Source of the DNA: Sphingomonadales bacterium | GTDB lineage: Bacteria > Pseudomonadota > Alphaproteobacteria > SMXS01 | DNA: 64,000 nt | Assembly: GCA_022844405.1 (NCBI GenBank) | Contig: JALHLV010000015.1 | Span: forward strand, 33,834-97,833 | Direction of reading: 5' to 3' | Part shown: piece by piece, positions 54,878 through 63,136 of the stretch | How positions within the stretch are numbered: the stretch's first letter is position 1 | Layout of the letters: each line of letters starts with the position of its first letter | Notes under the pieces: generated by a model | What the model was told of the DNA's origin: nothing | Databases searched by the model: none | The model's input: the letters and a program-made list of their open reading frames with translations, nothing else | Program-made: the position numbers and the translations under genes

Positions 54878-56248
54878 TCAGAACTTCCGCGACACGCCGA
54901 TTTCCACCCGGTGGCGGTCGTAGTCGTAGAAGTCGATGCTCGAGTGGTTCTTGACGAACGTGTAGCGCACCTCGGGCGAAAAGCCCCACAGGTTGATGTC
55001 GCGTTTGATCAGCGACAGCCCGACGCGGAACTCGGTATCATTGCGGCGCCGGTTGAACGCCGGCTGGACACCCTTGTAAGGGTTGAAGGTGATCTCCGGC
55101 TGCAGGTAGGCGATGATGCCCCAGCCGAATTCCCGGTAATAGCCCAGGCCATAGCGCCACTCGGTGTTGCGCAGGGAAACCGCGTCGGCCCGCTCGTAGT
55201 TCACCGCGAACACGCCGCGCAGGTAGGACCGGCTGCTGAGGCCGTAGGTGACCGCGGCGATGAAGGAATAAAGCGGCCCGTCGAGGTCGTCGTTGAGCAG
55301 GTAATCGACCTGCTGGTAGCCGGCCGTCGCCGACACCCGCCAGCGCCGCGCCACGTCCTGTTCCCAGTTCAACTGCGCGCCGATGCTGCGGTTGTAGGCC
55401 TGGTGGCCGTACCAGCGGTAATAGCCGGTGGCCTGCGCCGAGATGGTCGTGCGGGACCAGCGGAACGAGGGGCCGATGGCGGCCGACACCAGCGTGTCGT
55501 CAAACTGGGAGCCCTTGTACTCCGAGTGACGAACAAACACGTTGCTCTCCAGCTTGGTCCGCTGGCTGAGATTGGGCGAATACTCCGCCCCGCCCGAGGC
55601 GACGAAGCCGACGCCCGATTTGCGCCGCGCGTCGTCATCGAGCACGAAGGGCAGGCCGAACAGGTCGACGCGCTCGTCCTCGGGTGCCACGTTGATGTTG
55701 GTGTCGGGCGCCACCGAGAGCCCCACCGTCCAGCGGAAGTCCTTGCGTGCCCGGATGGCGTCGAGAAAGGCTTTGATGTTGTCGGCCACCGGCCCCGGCG
55801 GCTGGGCGGCCAGCGCCAGGTGGAAGTGATGCTCGGCGGCCTCGTCCTCCTCGTTGAGGAACAGCGCGCGCGCCAGCTCCAGACGCACGCGGGTCAGCCC
55901 TGGCTGCTCGGTAAGAATGTCGCGGTAGATCTTCACCGCGTCGGCATGGCGCTTCTCGGCCAGGGCGACGGTGCCCAGCAGGAAGCGCACCTCGATGGGA
56001 TCGGGCGCCAACGGCTGGATGCGCTCCAGCAGCCGCCGCGCCGGGTCGGTCTGGCCCGCCAGGATCAGCCGCTTGGCCACCTCGACGACCTCTGCCGGCG
56101 TCATCACCTCGGGCAGCCGGTCGAGCGGCACGGAAACCCCGGCGGCATCCGCCGGCGGCGCTTCTTCGGCGAGAGCCGGCGCTGGCGCGACCAGCACCGC
56201 CAGGATCGCCAGCCCGCGCAGGACCGCGCCATAGCCTACAGCCTTCAT
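54878..56248 (-). CDS. Slam-type outer-membrane translocon (TPR + DUF560 barrel)
   Basis: A 456-residue outer-membrane protein. A signal peptide (residues 1-27, ALA|EE) is followed by a periplasmic TPR region (about 45-165, with MTPAEVVEVAKRLILAGQTDPARRLL). A C-terminal beta-barrel of about 14 strands ends in the aromatic KF. This domain order is that of surface lipoprotein assembly modulators (Slam), which move TbpB-like proteins to the cell surface. It is the last gene of a four-gene operon whose three other products end in TbpB-like barrels, a strong contextual match. Confidence 0.87.
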   Translation of the reverse strand: MKAVGYGAVLRGLAILAVLVAPAPALAEEAPPADAAGVSVPLDRLPEVMTPAEVVEVAKRLILAGQTDPARRLLERIQPLAPDPIEVRFLLGTVALAEKRHADAVKIYRDILTEQPGLTRVRLELARALFLNEEDEAAEHHFHLALAAQPPGPVADNIKAFLDAIRARKDFRWTVGLSVAPDTNINVAPEDERVDLFGLPFVLDDDARRKSGVGFVASGGAEYSPNLSQRTKLESNVFVRHSEYKGSQFDDTLVSAAIGPSFRWSRTTISAQATGYYRWYGHQAYNRSIGAQLNWEQDVARRWRVSATAGYQQVDYLLNDDLDGPLYSFIAAVTYGLSSRSYLRGVFAVNYERADAVSLRNTEWRYGLGYYREFGWGIIAYLQPEITFNPYKGVQPAFNRRRNDTEFRVGLSLIKRDINLWGFSPEVRYTFVKNHSSIDFYDYDRHRVEIGVSRKF

Positions 56249-56258
56249 GCGCCGGCGT

Positions 56259-56648
56259 TCATTGCCGCCTCGCCGTAAAGCCGCCCAGCGCGCGGCCGAG
56301 CGGGCTGGAGATCGACCACAGGCCCGCCGCATGGCCGGGCATGCCGTCGTCGTCGCCGAAGAAACCGCCCCGCGCCTCGCCGTTCCACACCCCGTCGTCG
56401 GTGCCCGCCGTGCCCGCGAACTCGCTGGTGCCGTCGGCGATCGACATGCGGGCACGGAAATCGACCCAGGCCGAAGCGACGCCATCTCGGTCGATCTTCT
56501 CCATGCCGGTGAAGTCGGCATTCACCAGCCCCCTGGCGAAATCGGCCGTCAGCATCACATTGCCCTCGACCACGAACGCCTCGGGGGAACCGGTCCCGGT
56601 CAACTCGCCCTTGGTGGTGCCTTCGAACTCGGCGCTGCCCGTCTTCGG
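56259..56648 (-). repeat. Near-identical C-terminal module, copy 1
   Basis: This 390-base segment encodes the last 129 residues of passenger 1. Its protein differs from copy 2 (59580-59969) at only two positions (Gly/Glu and Thr/Ser), while the rest of the two proteins has diverged. Confidence 0.85.
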
Positions 56649-59576
56649 CATCGCCGCCGTCGGGGTCCTTGCGCCTATTCCATCAAAGCCACCCATGTAG
56701 GCCGCCGCCGTGCTTTCCCAATCGCCCATGCTGTCGTAGTCGAGCGAGGTGGACTGCTGGTCGCCGATCGGAAGCGGATTGTTCCCGCCACCCTCGAAGA
56801 CGATGCCGCCACCCTGCGTCTGCGACGCGGCCGCCCCAGCGACGGCGTTCGAGAGCGAGGTCGTGAACGGCACGCTGGCGCCAATGGTCACGTCGACATC
56901 CACCACCGTCACCGTGACCGCCGTACCGGTCTGCTGCACATCGAGCGTCCAGAAGCCCTGCTGGACGATGCCCGCCGTGTCAAGCGCACCGGCGATGCTG
57001 CCCGCCGTCAGGACGGTGTATGACTTGCCCTCCAGCGTGCTCAGATCCCGCGCCACGAGGCCGGTGGTCAGCGCTCCATCGAGGGTGGCCTCGCCGGTGA
57101 CGGCCAGCTTGTCCGCCGCCGTGCCGTCAAGCTCCACGAACAACTCTCCCGTGGAGCCTTGCGTGTAGGTTCCATCGATCGCAAGGGTCCCGATTGAATT
57201 ACCCGGCGAAACGATGCCCGCATTGGTGACACTCCCGGTCACCGTAGCGGACCCCGACAGTTCTCCGAACTCGTCGATCTCCACCGTGCCGGAAAGCTCA
57301 CCGTTCAGCAGGATGCCCGCACCAGCGTTGATAACGGTCCTATCGATCGTGGAACCGGCTTTCAGGTCGAGGCGCGCCGTGCCACCCGTGACACCCATTC
57401 CCTCGATGTCCTGCACCAAACCGGAAAGGACAACATCGCCATTGGTGGTGATGATGTCGTTGCCGGTACCTCCGTCGATATCACCTTTGGTAACGGAGCG
57501 GTCGCCGAGGTCGAGGGTGTCGTTGCCCTCGAGCAGGATGATGTCGCCCTGGAGGGACCACGTGTTGCCGAACCTGTCATCGCCGCCGCTTCCACGGTAG
57601 GCCGTGGGAGCCGTGATGTAGCCGGCATTGGTGACATAGCCGCCGGCACTCCCGTCCACCCTGATCGCATCGCCCGCAGCGGTTATCGAGCCGGTGTTGG
57701 ATGCGCCGCTCCCGGTAACGATGCCGTCGCCGGCGGACTTGATCGTTCCCTCATTGCGGATGGCGTTGCCCGCTCCCGCGCTGATGGCGGCCAATCCCCC
57801 ATCCAGAATCTCGATCGTGCCCTGGTTGAGGACGAAATTCAGCTCACCAGCGGCGATTCCCACTCCCTTGGAACTGATCGTCCCGTAGTTGCGAACCGTA
57901 TTGTCGTTGCCCACGGCGATTCCGGTGAAGCCAGCGTCTATCTCGCCGACATTGGTGATGCCGGACCAGCCGTCGGTGCCGAGGAACATGGTGTTCGAGT
58001 TACCCGCGACGATGCCGATACCCTTCGTGCCGTTGGTCTCGATCGTCCCTTCGTTCAGAACACCGTTCCCGTCCGCCACGATGACGGCCACGCCGTCCGA
58101 GGAAACGATGCGCCCGGCATTGCGAATGACGTTGCCGCTGTCCTTGCCCGCGTCCACCGCTGTCGCTTGCGCGGAGATCAGGGCTTCGGCCTCATTGACC
58201 AGCAGGTTCTTGCCGAGGCCCAGATCGATATGCCCCAGGATCACGCCGCCGGCCTTGTTGGTAAGCGTATCGGCAGGATCGCCCAGCACGATGTCGCCTT
58301 CGATCTTGCCGCTGTTCACGATGATCGCGGCTGGCTCGACCATGGAGTCGGTGTTGGCAACGGTAACGATGGCCACATCCGCCTTGATAGTACCGGCGTT
58401 ATCCAGTTCCACGCTGCCCGAGAACGAGAGAGCGCCATCTCCCCACAGGTAAAAGCCATAGGAGGTTTGCTTGCCGTCGGCGGTGATGTTCCCTTTATTG
58501 ATCAGGTGGCTCCCGCCGCCGACATGCACGCCAACTGCATCCGTCGCTCCCGTGACGACGATGTCCCCGGTGTTCATCAGGTCGATGCCGTAGGCTTCCA
58601 GGATGCCGACGGCGAAGCTGCTGACCGAGCTAACCTCGATCTTCCCGTTGTTGACGACCTTGTCGTCGGAATTTCCCTCGAAGCCGTAAGCCGGGCCGTC
58701 GGCCACGGCCTCGATCCGGTCATTGTTGGTGATTGTCCGGTTTGCGCCGCCCGCGACCGCCGTCACCGTGGCGCCGGACTGCATGTTCTCGGCCCTGATC
58801 AGGCCCTCGTTCAGCAGGGTGTCGTAGCTGTTCACGCCGACGCCAATCACCTTATAGGCCCCGGCGGTGCCGATCGAGACGATTTCGCCATAGTTCTCGA
58901 TGACGGTGCCCCCGGCGCTCCAGCTTTGGACTCCCCGCGGCACGAGCCTGCCGCTGACCTCGATCCTGCCGTTGTTGATGAGGGTCGAGCCTTCCATCAT
59001 GCCAACACCAAAGGGATCGGACCCGGAGCCCTCGACGATTATGGTGCCCTCGTTGATGACCGTGGAGCCTTTGCCGACGTCGATCCCGTAAGGTGACGAG
59101 CCTTCCTGGATATCGATGGCGCCGAGATTGGTGATCTTGCTGGACGCATCCGCCGCAATGCCCCGATCACCCAGGATCGTGCCCTGATTAACGACAGTTG
59201 CCCCGGTGCCCAGGTCGACCGAAGCACGGAAATCCACATTGTCATCGACAGTCGCCCCTTCGAGGATCGTGACTGAGACACCGGTTTCCCCACCGGTTCC
59301 CACCCCCTGCTCATCGACCCCCGAACAAGTAACGGTTTGCCCGTCGGACACAGCGCTGGGAATGCATGCTGCATGGGCATCGAACGTACTCGCGGCCAGC
59401 AATGCAAAGGCGCTACACAGACATCTGCGGGAAAGACGCAGGTTCGAGTTTGCAAAGACCTCATGCCTTTGGGCAGCAAGATGCGATGACTTCTCCGAAA
59501 ACCTCGATGCTCTGCCCGAAGAAACGCTCCCGCGCTCGATGATCGCAAACCCCGCATGCAGTGCTGAAATGCCCAT
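56259..59576 (-). CDS. Surface beta-helix protein with TbpB-like C-terminal barrel (passenger 1)
   Basis: A 1105-residue exported protein. A long N-terminal region (extended signal peptide, cleavage near 69) is followed by about 750 residues of short repeats with N-x-G-x-I phrases (TNLGAIDI, INEGTIIV, LNEGLIRA), a parallel beta-helix. One RTX-like GGTGNDIIT also occurs. An autotransporter-type junction (SPGNSIGTLAI, TYTQGSTGELFVEL) appears near 830-860. The final 129 residues are a TbpB/HphA-like barrel (SAEFEGTTKGEL, GGFFGDDD) instead of an autotransporter barrel. There is no lipobox. It is probably a Slam substrate. Confidence 0.84.
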   Translation of the reverse strand: MGISALHAGFAIIERGSVSSGRASRFSEKSSHLAAQRHEVFANSNLRLSRRCLCSAFALLAASTFDAHAACIPSAVSDGQTVTCSGVDEQGVGTGGETGVSVTILEGATVDDNVDFRASVDLGTGATVVNQGTILGDRGIAADASSKITNLGAIDIQEGSSPYGIDVGKGSTVINEGTIIVEGSGSDPFGVGMMEGSTLINNGRIEVSGRLVPRGVQSWSAGGTVIENYGEIVSIGTAGAYKVIGVGVNSYDTLLNEGLIRAENMQSGATVTAVAGGANRTITNNDRIEAVADGPAYGFEGNSDDKVVNNGKIEVSSVSSFAVGILEAYGIDLMNTGDIVVTGATDAVGVHVGGGSHLINKGNITADGKQTSYGFYLWGDGALSFSGSVELDNAGTIKADVAIVTVANTDSMVEPAAIIVNSGKIEGDIVLGDPADTLTNKAGGVILGHIDLGLGKNLLVNEAEALISAQATAVDAGKDSGNVIRNAGRIVSSDGVAVIVADGNGVLNEGTIETNGTKGIGIVAGNSNTMFLGTDGWSGITNVGEIDAGFTGIAVGNDNTVRNYGTISSKGVGIAAGELNFVLNQGTIEILDGGLAAISAGAGNAIRNEGTIKSAGDGIVTGSGASNTGSITAAGDAIRVDGSAGGYVTNAGYITAPTAYRGSGGDDRFGNTWSLQGDIILLEGNDTLDLGDRSVTKGDIDGGTGNDIITTNGDVVLSGLVQDIEGMGVTGGTARLDLKAGSTIDRTVINAGAGILLNGELSGTVEIDEFGELSGSATVTGSVTNAGIVSPGNSIGTLAIDGTYTQGSTGELFVELDGTAADKLAVTGEATLDGALTTGLVARDLSTLEGKSYTVLTAGSIAGALDTAGIVQQGFWTLDVQQTGTAVTVTVVDVDVTIGASVPFTTSLSNAVAGAAASQTQGGGIVFEGGGNNPLPIGDQQSTSLDYDSMGDWESTAAAYMGGFDGIGARTPTAAMPKTGSAEFEGTTKGELTGTGSPEAFVVEGNVMLTADFARGLVNADFTGMEKIDRDGVASAWVDFRARMSIADGTSEFAGTAGTDDGVWNGEARGGFFGDDDGMPGHAAGLWSISSPLGRALGGFTARRQ

Positions 59577-59579
59577 CGC

Positions 59580-59969
59580 CTATTGCCGCCTTGCCGTGAA
59601 GCCGCCGAGCGCTCGGCCGAGCGGGCTGGAGATCGACCACAGGCCGGCGGCGTGGCCGGGCATGCCGTCGTCGTCGCCGAAGAAGCCGCCCCGCGCCTCG
59701 CCGTTCCAGACGCCGTCGTCGCTGCCGGCGGTACCCGCGAACTCGCTGGTGCCGTCGGCGATCGACATCCGGGCACGGAAATCGACCCAGGCCGAAGCGA
59801 CGCCATCTCGGTCGATCTTCTCCATGCCGGTGAAGTCGGCGTTCACCAGCCCCCTGGCGAAATCCGCCGTCAGCATCACGTTACCCTCGACCACGAACGC
59901 TTCGGGTGAACCGGTCTCGGTCAGTTCGCCCTTGGTCGTGCCCTCGAACTCGGCGCTGCCGGTCTTCGG
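59580..59969 (-). repeat. Near-identical C-terminal module, copy 2
   Basis: Encodes residues 640-768 of passenger 2 and matches copy 1 at 56259-56648 at 127 of 129 residues. Confidence 0.85.
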
Positions 59970-61886
59970 CAGGGACACGGCAGGCGTGCGGTCACCCAGC
60001 GCGTTCCAGTTGCCATTGAACGAGGCCGCCGTGCTCTCCCAGTCGCCCATGCTGTCGTAGTCGAGCGAGGTCTGCTGGCCGTCGGAAAGCTGCGACTGGA
60101 TCGCCGGCGACGTCTGGTTCAACGCGCTTGCCAGCGCGGCGGTGACCGGCTCGCTTGCCCCCAGTGGCGTATCGACATCGACGATGGTTACGGTCACGGC
60201 GTTGCCGGCACGCGCGATCGCGAGCGTCCAGAAACCCTGTTCAACGGTGCCCGTGTTGTCGAACTCCCCGCTTATGCCGCCGGCTGAAACGACCGTATAG
60301 GATCTACCCTCCAGCGCCTCGGGATCGTTGCCTTGAAGCGCCGTGGCGAGGACACCGTCAAGCGCCGCCGCGCCGGCAACGTCCAGCCTATCGCCAGATA
60401 CCGTGCCCAGTTCCACGAACAGTTCACCCACAGCAGCCTGGGTGTAGTCGCCGTTCACGGTCATGGTGCCGACGGAATTGCCGGGCGCCAAGATGCCAGC
60501 GTTCTGGATGTCGCCAGTGATCGACGCAGTGCCGTCGAGGCTGGCGCCGCTGGCGATCGCAATATCGCCGGTCACCGCACCCGACAGGTGCACAATCCCG
60601 GCATCAATGCTCATCGTCCCGAAGTCGGAGCCGTCTTCCAACGCCAGGGCGAGTTCGCCGCCGGTGACGGTAAAATTCTCCAGACCCGCGATCCTGCCGC
60701 TGATTGAACCATGGCCCTGACTGGTGAACGAATCCATGCCGTCGCCAGCGTCGATATCGCCTTCGATAGTCGAGCCGTCTCCGAGGTCAACCAAGTCGTC
60801 GCCGCCCAGAAGCACGATATCGCCGCGAATGGTTCCGGTGTTGTTGAGGTATTGCTGGTAGCCGTTGGCGTAGATGGCGATATCGGCGTCGATAGTGCCG
60901 GAGTTGACTATCTCCCCAGGCGAGTCCTGGAAATAGAAGGGTGGCAAAACATAGAAGATGCCATAGGAGAGACCGGCCTCATCGCTCGCCTCGACGACCA
61001 CCGAACCGGTGTTCCGGAATATGTCCGGGCTGCCGAAGATTCCGTAGGCGCGTCCCCCCGGAGCGTTGGTTGAGGCGGCGATGGAGCCGTTGTTGAAGAC
61101 CGACTGTTGCGGTCCCATGTCGATTCCCTTGACGCGGAGCGGCCCGAAGAAGGTCTGGGTTCCCCCGAGCACGACCTCGATGTCGCCGTCGTTGACCAGC
61201 GCGAAAACAGAATAGCCGCCCGAATACAGGCCGGTGAGCGACGCCGGCACGTCGGTGGCGGAGACGCGAATCAGCCCCATATTGCGGATGTAACTGCCGA
61301 TACTGATGTATGCGCCGTAGCCCGAACTTCCATCCTCGCCTTCGGTGACGTCCACAATGACGTCTCCGGAATTGAGGAATTGGGAATTGCTGGTGAGCGC
61401 GACGCCCGCCAGCGTGGTCCGGATGCCGGTGCCGCTCGCCGAAATCAGTCCATAGTTCTCGACCACACCCTCGCTCCCGAGAAACCGGACCACGGCATCT
61501 CCCGTGAACTCGGATGAGTACGTCGATTCCAGAACAAGAGATCCGTTATTGACTACCCGGCCGTCAGCATAGCCGTAGAGGGCATAGTCGTTCCCGGACC
61601 TCACTAAGCCGTTGTTGACCACAGTCGTTTCGGACCCGAACAGGATGGTGGTATCAGGAGCCTCGACCGTCGCGGCGTCTTCGATGGTGATTGTTACGCC
61701 CCTGGTGCCCTGGCCCGCATTGAGGCCGTCGGTATCGGTTCCGGCGCAAACCACTTCCGCTCCATCGACCACACTGTCGGGTTGACAGTCCGCAAGGGCG
61801 GAAGGCAACGGCATCATCATCGACAACGTCAGGGCCAGTGCGACGCCGCGCAATACCACCCGAGTAGCCCTTCGCCTCACCGCCAT
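59580..61886 (-). CDS. Surface beta-helix protein with TbpB-like C-terminal barrel (passenger 2)
   Basis: A 768-residue exported protein from ATG 61886. A signal peptide (arginine-rich start, hydrophobic 10-31, ALA|DC) precedes a beta-helix with repeated N-x-G phrases (VNNGLVRSG, VNNGSLVLE, LNTGTIRGD-like). The same autotransporter-type junction and the same 129-residue TbpB-like barrel as passenger 1 follow. The stop lies 3 bases before the passenger 1 start. A run of ten C (G on the coding strand) lies just upstream of the ATG. Confidence 0.84.
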   Translation of the reverse strand: MAVRRRATRVVLRGVALALTLSMMMPLPSALADCQPDSVVDGAEVVCAGTDTDGLNAGQGTRGVTITIEDAATVEAPDTTILFGSETTVVNNGLVRSGNDYALYGYADGRVVNNGSLVLESTYSSEFTGDAVVRFLGSEGVVENYGLISASGTGIRTTLAGVALTSNSQFLNSGDVIVDVTEGEDGSSGYGAYISIGSYIRNMGLIRVSATDVPASLTGLYSGGYSVFALVNDGDIEVVLGGTQTFFGPLRVKGIDMGPQQSVFNNGSIAASTNAPGGRAYGIFGSPDIFRNTGSVVVEASDEAGLSYGIFYVLPPFYFQDSPGEIVNSGTIDADIAIYANGYQQYLNNTGTIRGDIVLLGGDDLVDLGDGSTIEGDIDAGDGMDSFTSQGHGSISGRIAGLENFTVTGGELALALEDGSDFGTMSIDAGIVHLSGAVTGDIAIASGASLDGTASITGDIQNAGILAPGNSVGTMTVNGDYTQAAVGELFVELGTVSGDRLDVAGAAALDGVLATALQGNDPEALEGRSYTVVSAGGISGEFDNTGTVEQGFWTLAIARAGNAVTVTIVDVDTPLGASEPVTAALASALNQTSPAIQSQLSDGQQTSLDYDSMGDWESTAASFNGNWNALGDRTPAVSLPKTGSAEFEGTTKGELTETGSPEAFVVEGNVMLTADFARGLVNADFTGMEKIDRDGVASAWVDFRARMSIADGTSEFAGTAGSDDGVWNGEARGGFFGDDDGMPGHAAGLWSISSPLGRALGGFTARRQ

Positions 61887-61889
61887 CGT

Positions 61890-61899
61890 CCCCCCCCCC
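61890..61899. repeat. Homopolymeric C10 (G10) tract before a start codon
   Basis: Ten consecutive C on the plus strand lie three bases from the ATG of passenger 2 (61886), inside the 17-base gap between the lipoprotein stop and that start. On the coding strand this is part of a GGGGAGGGGG ribosome-binding region. The tract could vary in length by slippage. Confidence 0.7.
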
Positions 61900-61903
61900 T
61901 CCC

Positions 61904-62971
61904 CTACTTCTTGCCCACGAACGAACCGGTGGCCTGTTCGCCGCCGCCGGTCAGGCGGTAGACGCCGCCGATCTCGTCGGCGGCGGGGCCGAAGAAGCCG
62001 CCCTGATGGGTGCCCGACAGCCGGCCGTCCTTGGTGGCCGCGTTGCCGCTGAAGGTGTTGCCGCTGATGGTGCCGGTGGTGGTGAAGTCGCGCCACGGTG
62101 TCGTCGAGGTCGTCAGCACGTTGAACTTGGCTGTCTTGGTGAAGTCGCCGTTCACCGTGCCCGCGCCGAAATTGGCGGTCAGCGTGCCGAAGCCGCTGAT
62201 CGTGTAGATCGTGCCGCCGCTGTCGGTCATCGTGCCGATGGTTTCGCCGCCATAGGTTGCCGATCCGGTCCCCGGCACCGCGCTGGCCGGCGTCCGCACC
62301 CCGAACACCACGAAACCGCTGCCCAGACTGCTGTCGGGCCTGTTGACGTTGGTCCAGTTTCCAAACGTGACATAGCTGAGATCGAGTTCGGGATCGTCCG
62401 GATTCAGCATGATGAACACGCGGTCGCCCGCGTTCTTTTCATAGACCGTCAGCGTCGTGTTGCTCGAAGGGGCGATGTTGGCCGGCGCGAAGGTCTCGCT
62501 GAAGGACAGCGACGGATGAGACACCGCGACAGCGAAACTGTCCGCCGCGACGTTGTAGGTGACGGTGTTTCCGCCCGAGAAGTTTTCGATGCTGCTCGAC
62601 GTGCCGGTGGCCTTGTTGGCGCCGGTCACGTTGAAGTGCATCTCGACCGACAGTGCCGCGAATGTCTCGTTCACCGTCAGGTTGGACAGCGATTGGTTAA
62701 CCGGCGTTGGCGTTGGGGTAGGCGTCGGCGTGGGCGTGGGCGTCGGTGTCGGCGTAGGTGTCGGTGTGGGCGTGGGCGTAGGCGTAGGCGTCGGCGTCGG
62801 GGTAGGCGTCGGGGTGGGCGTCGGGGTGGGCGTCGGGGTAGGCGTCGGGGTGGGCGCGGGCGTCGGCGTGGGTGTTGGCGTCGGAGGCGGTGTTACGGCC
62901 GTGCCGCCTCCACAAGCCGGCAACGCCAGCAGCGACGCGAAAATGACACCATTGACAACACTCTTAAGCAT
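61904..62971 (-). CDS. Surface lipoprotein with (Thr-Pro)n linker and TbpB-like barrel
   Basis: A 355-residue lipoprotein. ATG 62971 follows CAGGGGG; the lipobox LPAC puts the lipidated cysteine at C20. About 60 residues of Thr-Pro repeats follow. The remaining part is a beta-rich domain ending [23 protein letters not shown], very like the C-lobe barrel of TbpB. It would be anchored by its lipid and moved to the surface by the Slam protein encoded in the same operon. Such proteins bind host or environmental ligands, including metals; the ligand here is unknown. Confidence 0.87.
   Translation of the reverse strand: MLKSVVNGVIFASLLALPACGGGTAVTPPPTPTPTPTPAPTPTPTPTPTPTPTPTPTPTPTPTPTPTPTPTPTPTPTPTPTPTPTPTPTPVNQSLSNLTVNETFAALSVEMHFNVTGANKATGTSSSIENFSGGNTVTYNVAADSFAVAVSHPSLSFSETFAPANIAPSSNTTLTVYEKNAGDRVFIMLNPDDPELDLSYVTFGNWTNVNRPDSSLGSGFVVFGVRTPASAVPGTGSATYGGETIGTMTDSGGTIYTISGFGTLTANFGAGTVNGDFTKTAKFNVLTTSTTPWRDFTTTGTISGNTFSGNAATKDGRLSGTHQGGFFGPAADEIGGVYRLTGGGEQATGSFVGKK
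62703..62880 (-). repeat. Hexanucleotide repeat encoding the Thr-Pro linker
   Basis: Around 30 units of GGCGTn (plus strand) fill this stretch with few interruptions. In-frame gain or loss of units would change linker length without shifting the frame. The same DNA gives long open frames in other phases, which are artefacts. Confidence 0.85.
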
Positions 62972-63136
62972 GAAGCCCCCTGAGGCAAACAAGGCATACG
63001 ATTATTCGGCGACGCTCGCTTGTCGCCCGGGGGTTCGAAGCGAGTCAATCCATATCGGGCCTACTCGCCCCGCTGGTTCGCAAAATCTTCGCGACCGTCG
63101 CCCGATCGCAACAGTATTGCGTAACCAAGCGGTAGC

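Noticed and set aside
56259..61886. Beta-helix proteins as classical type V autotransporters
   Set aside because: There is no 12-strand C-terminal membrane barrel; both end in a soluble TbpB-like barrel with Slam encoded nearby.
62703..62880. Repeats resembling a CRISPR or other array
   Set aside because: The units are 6 bases long, without spacers, and translate in frame as a Thr-Pro linker.
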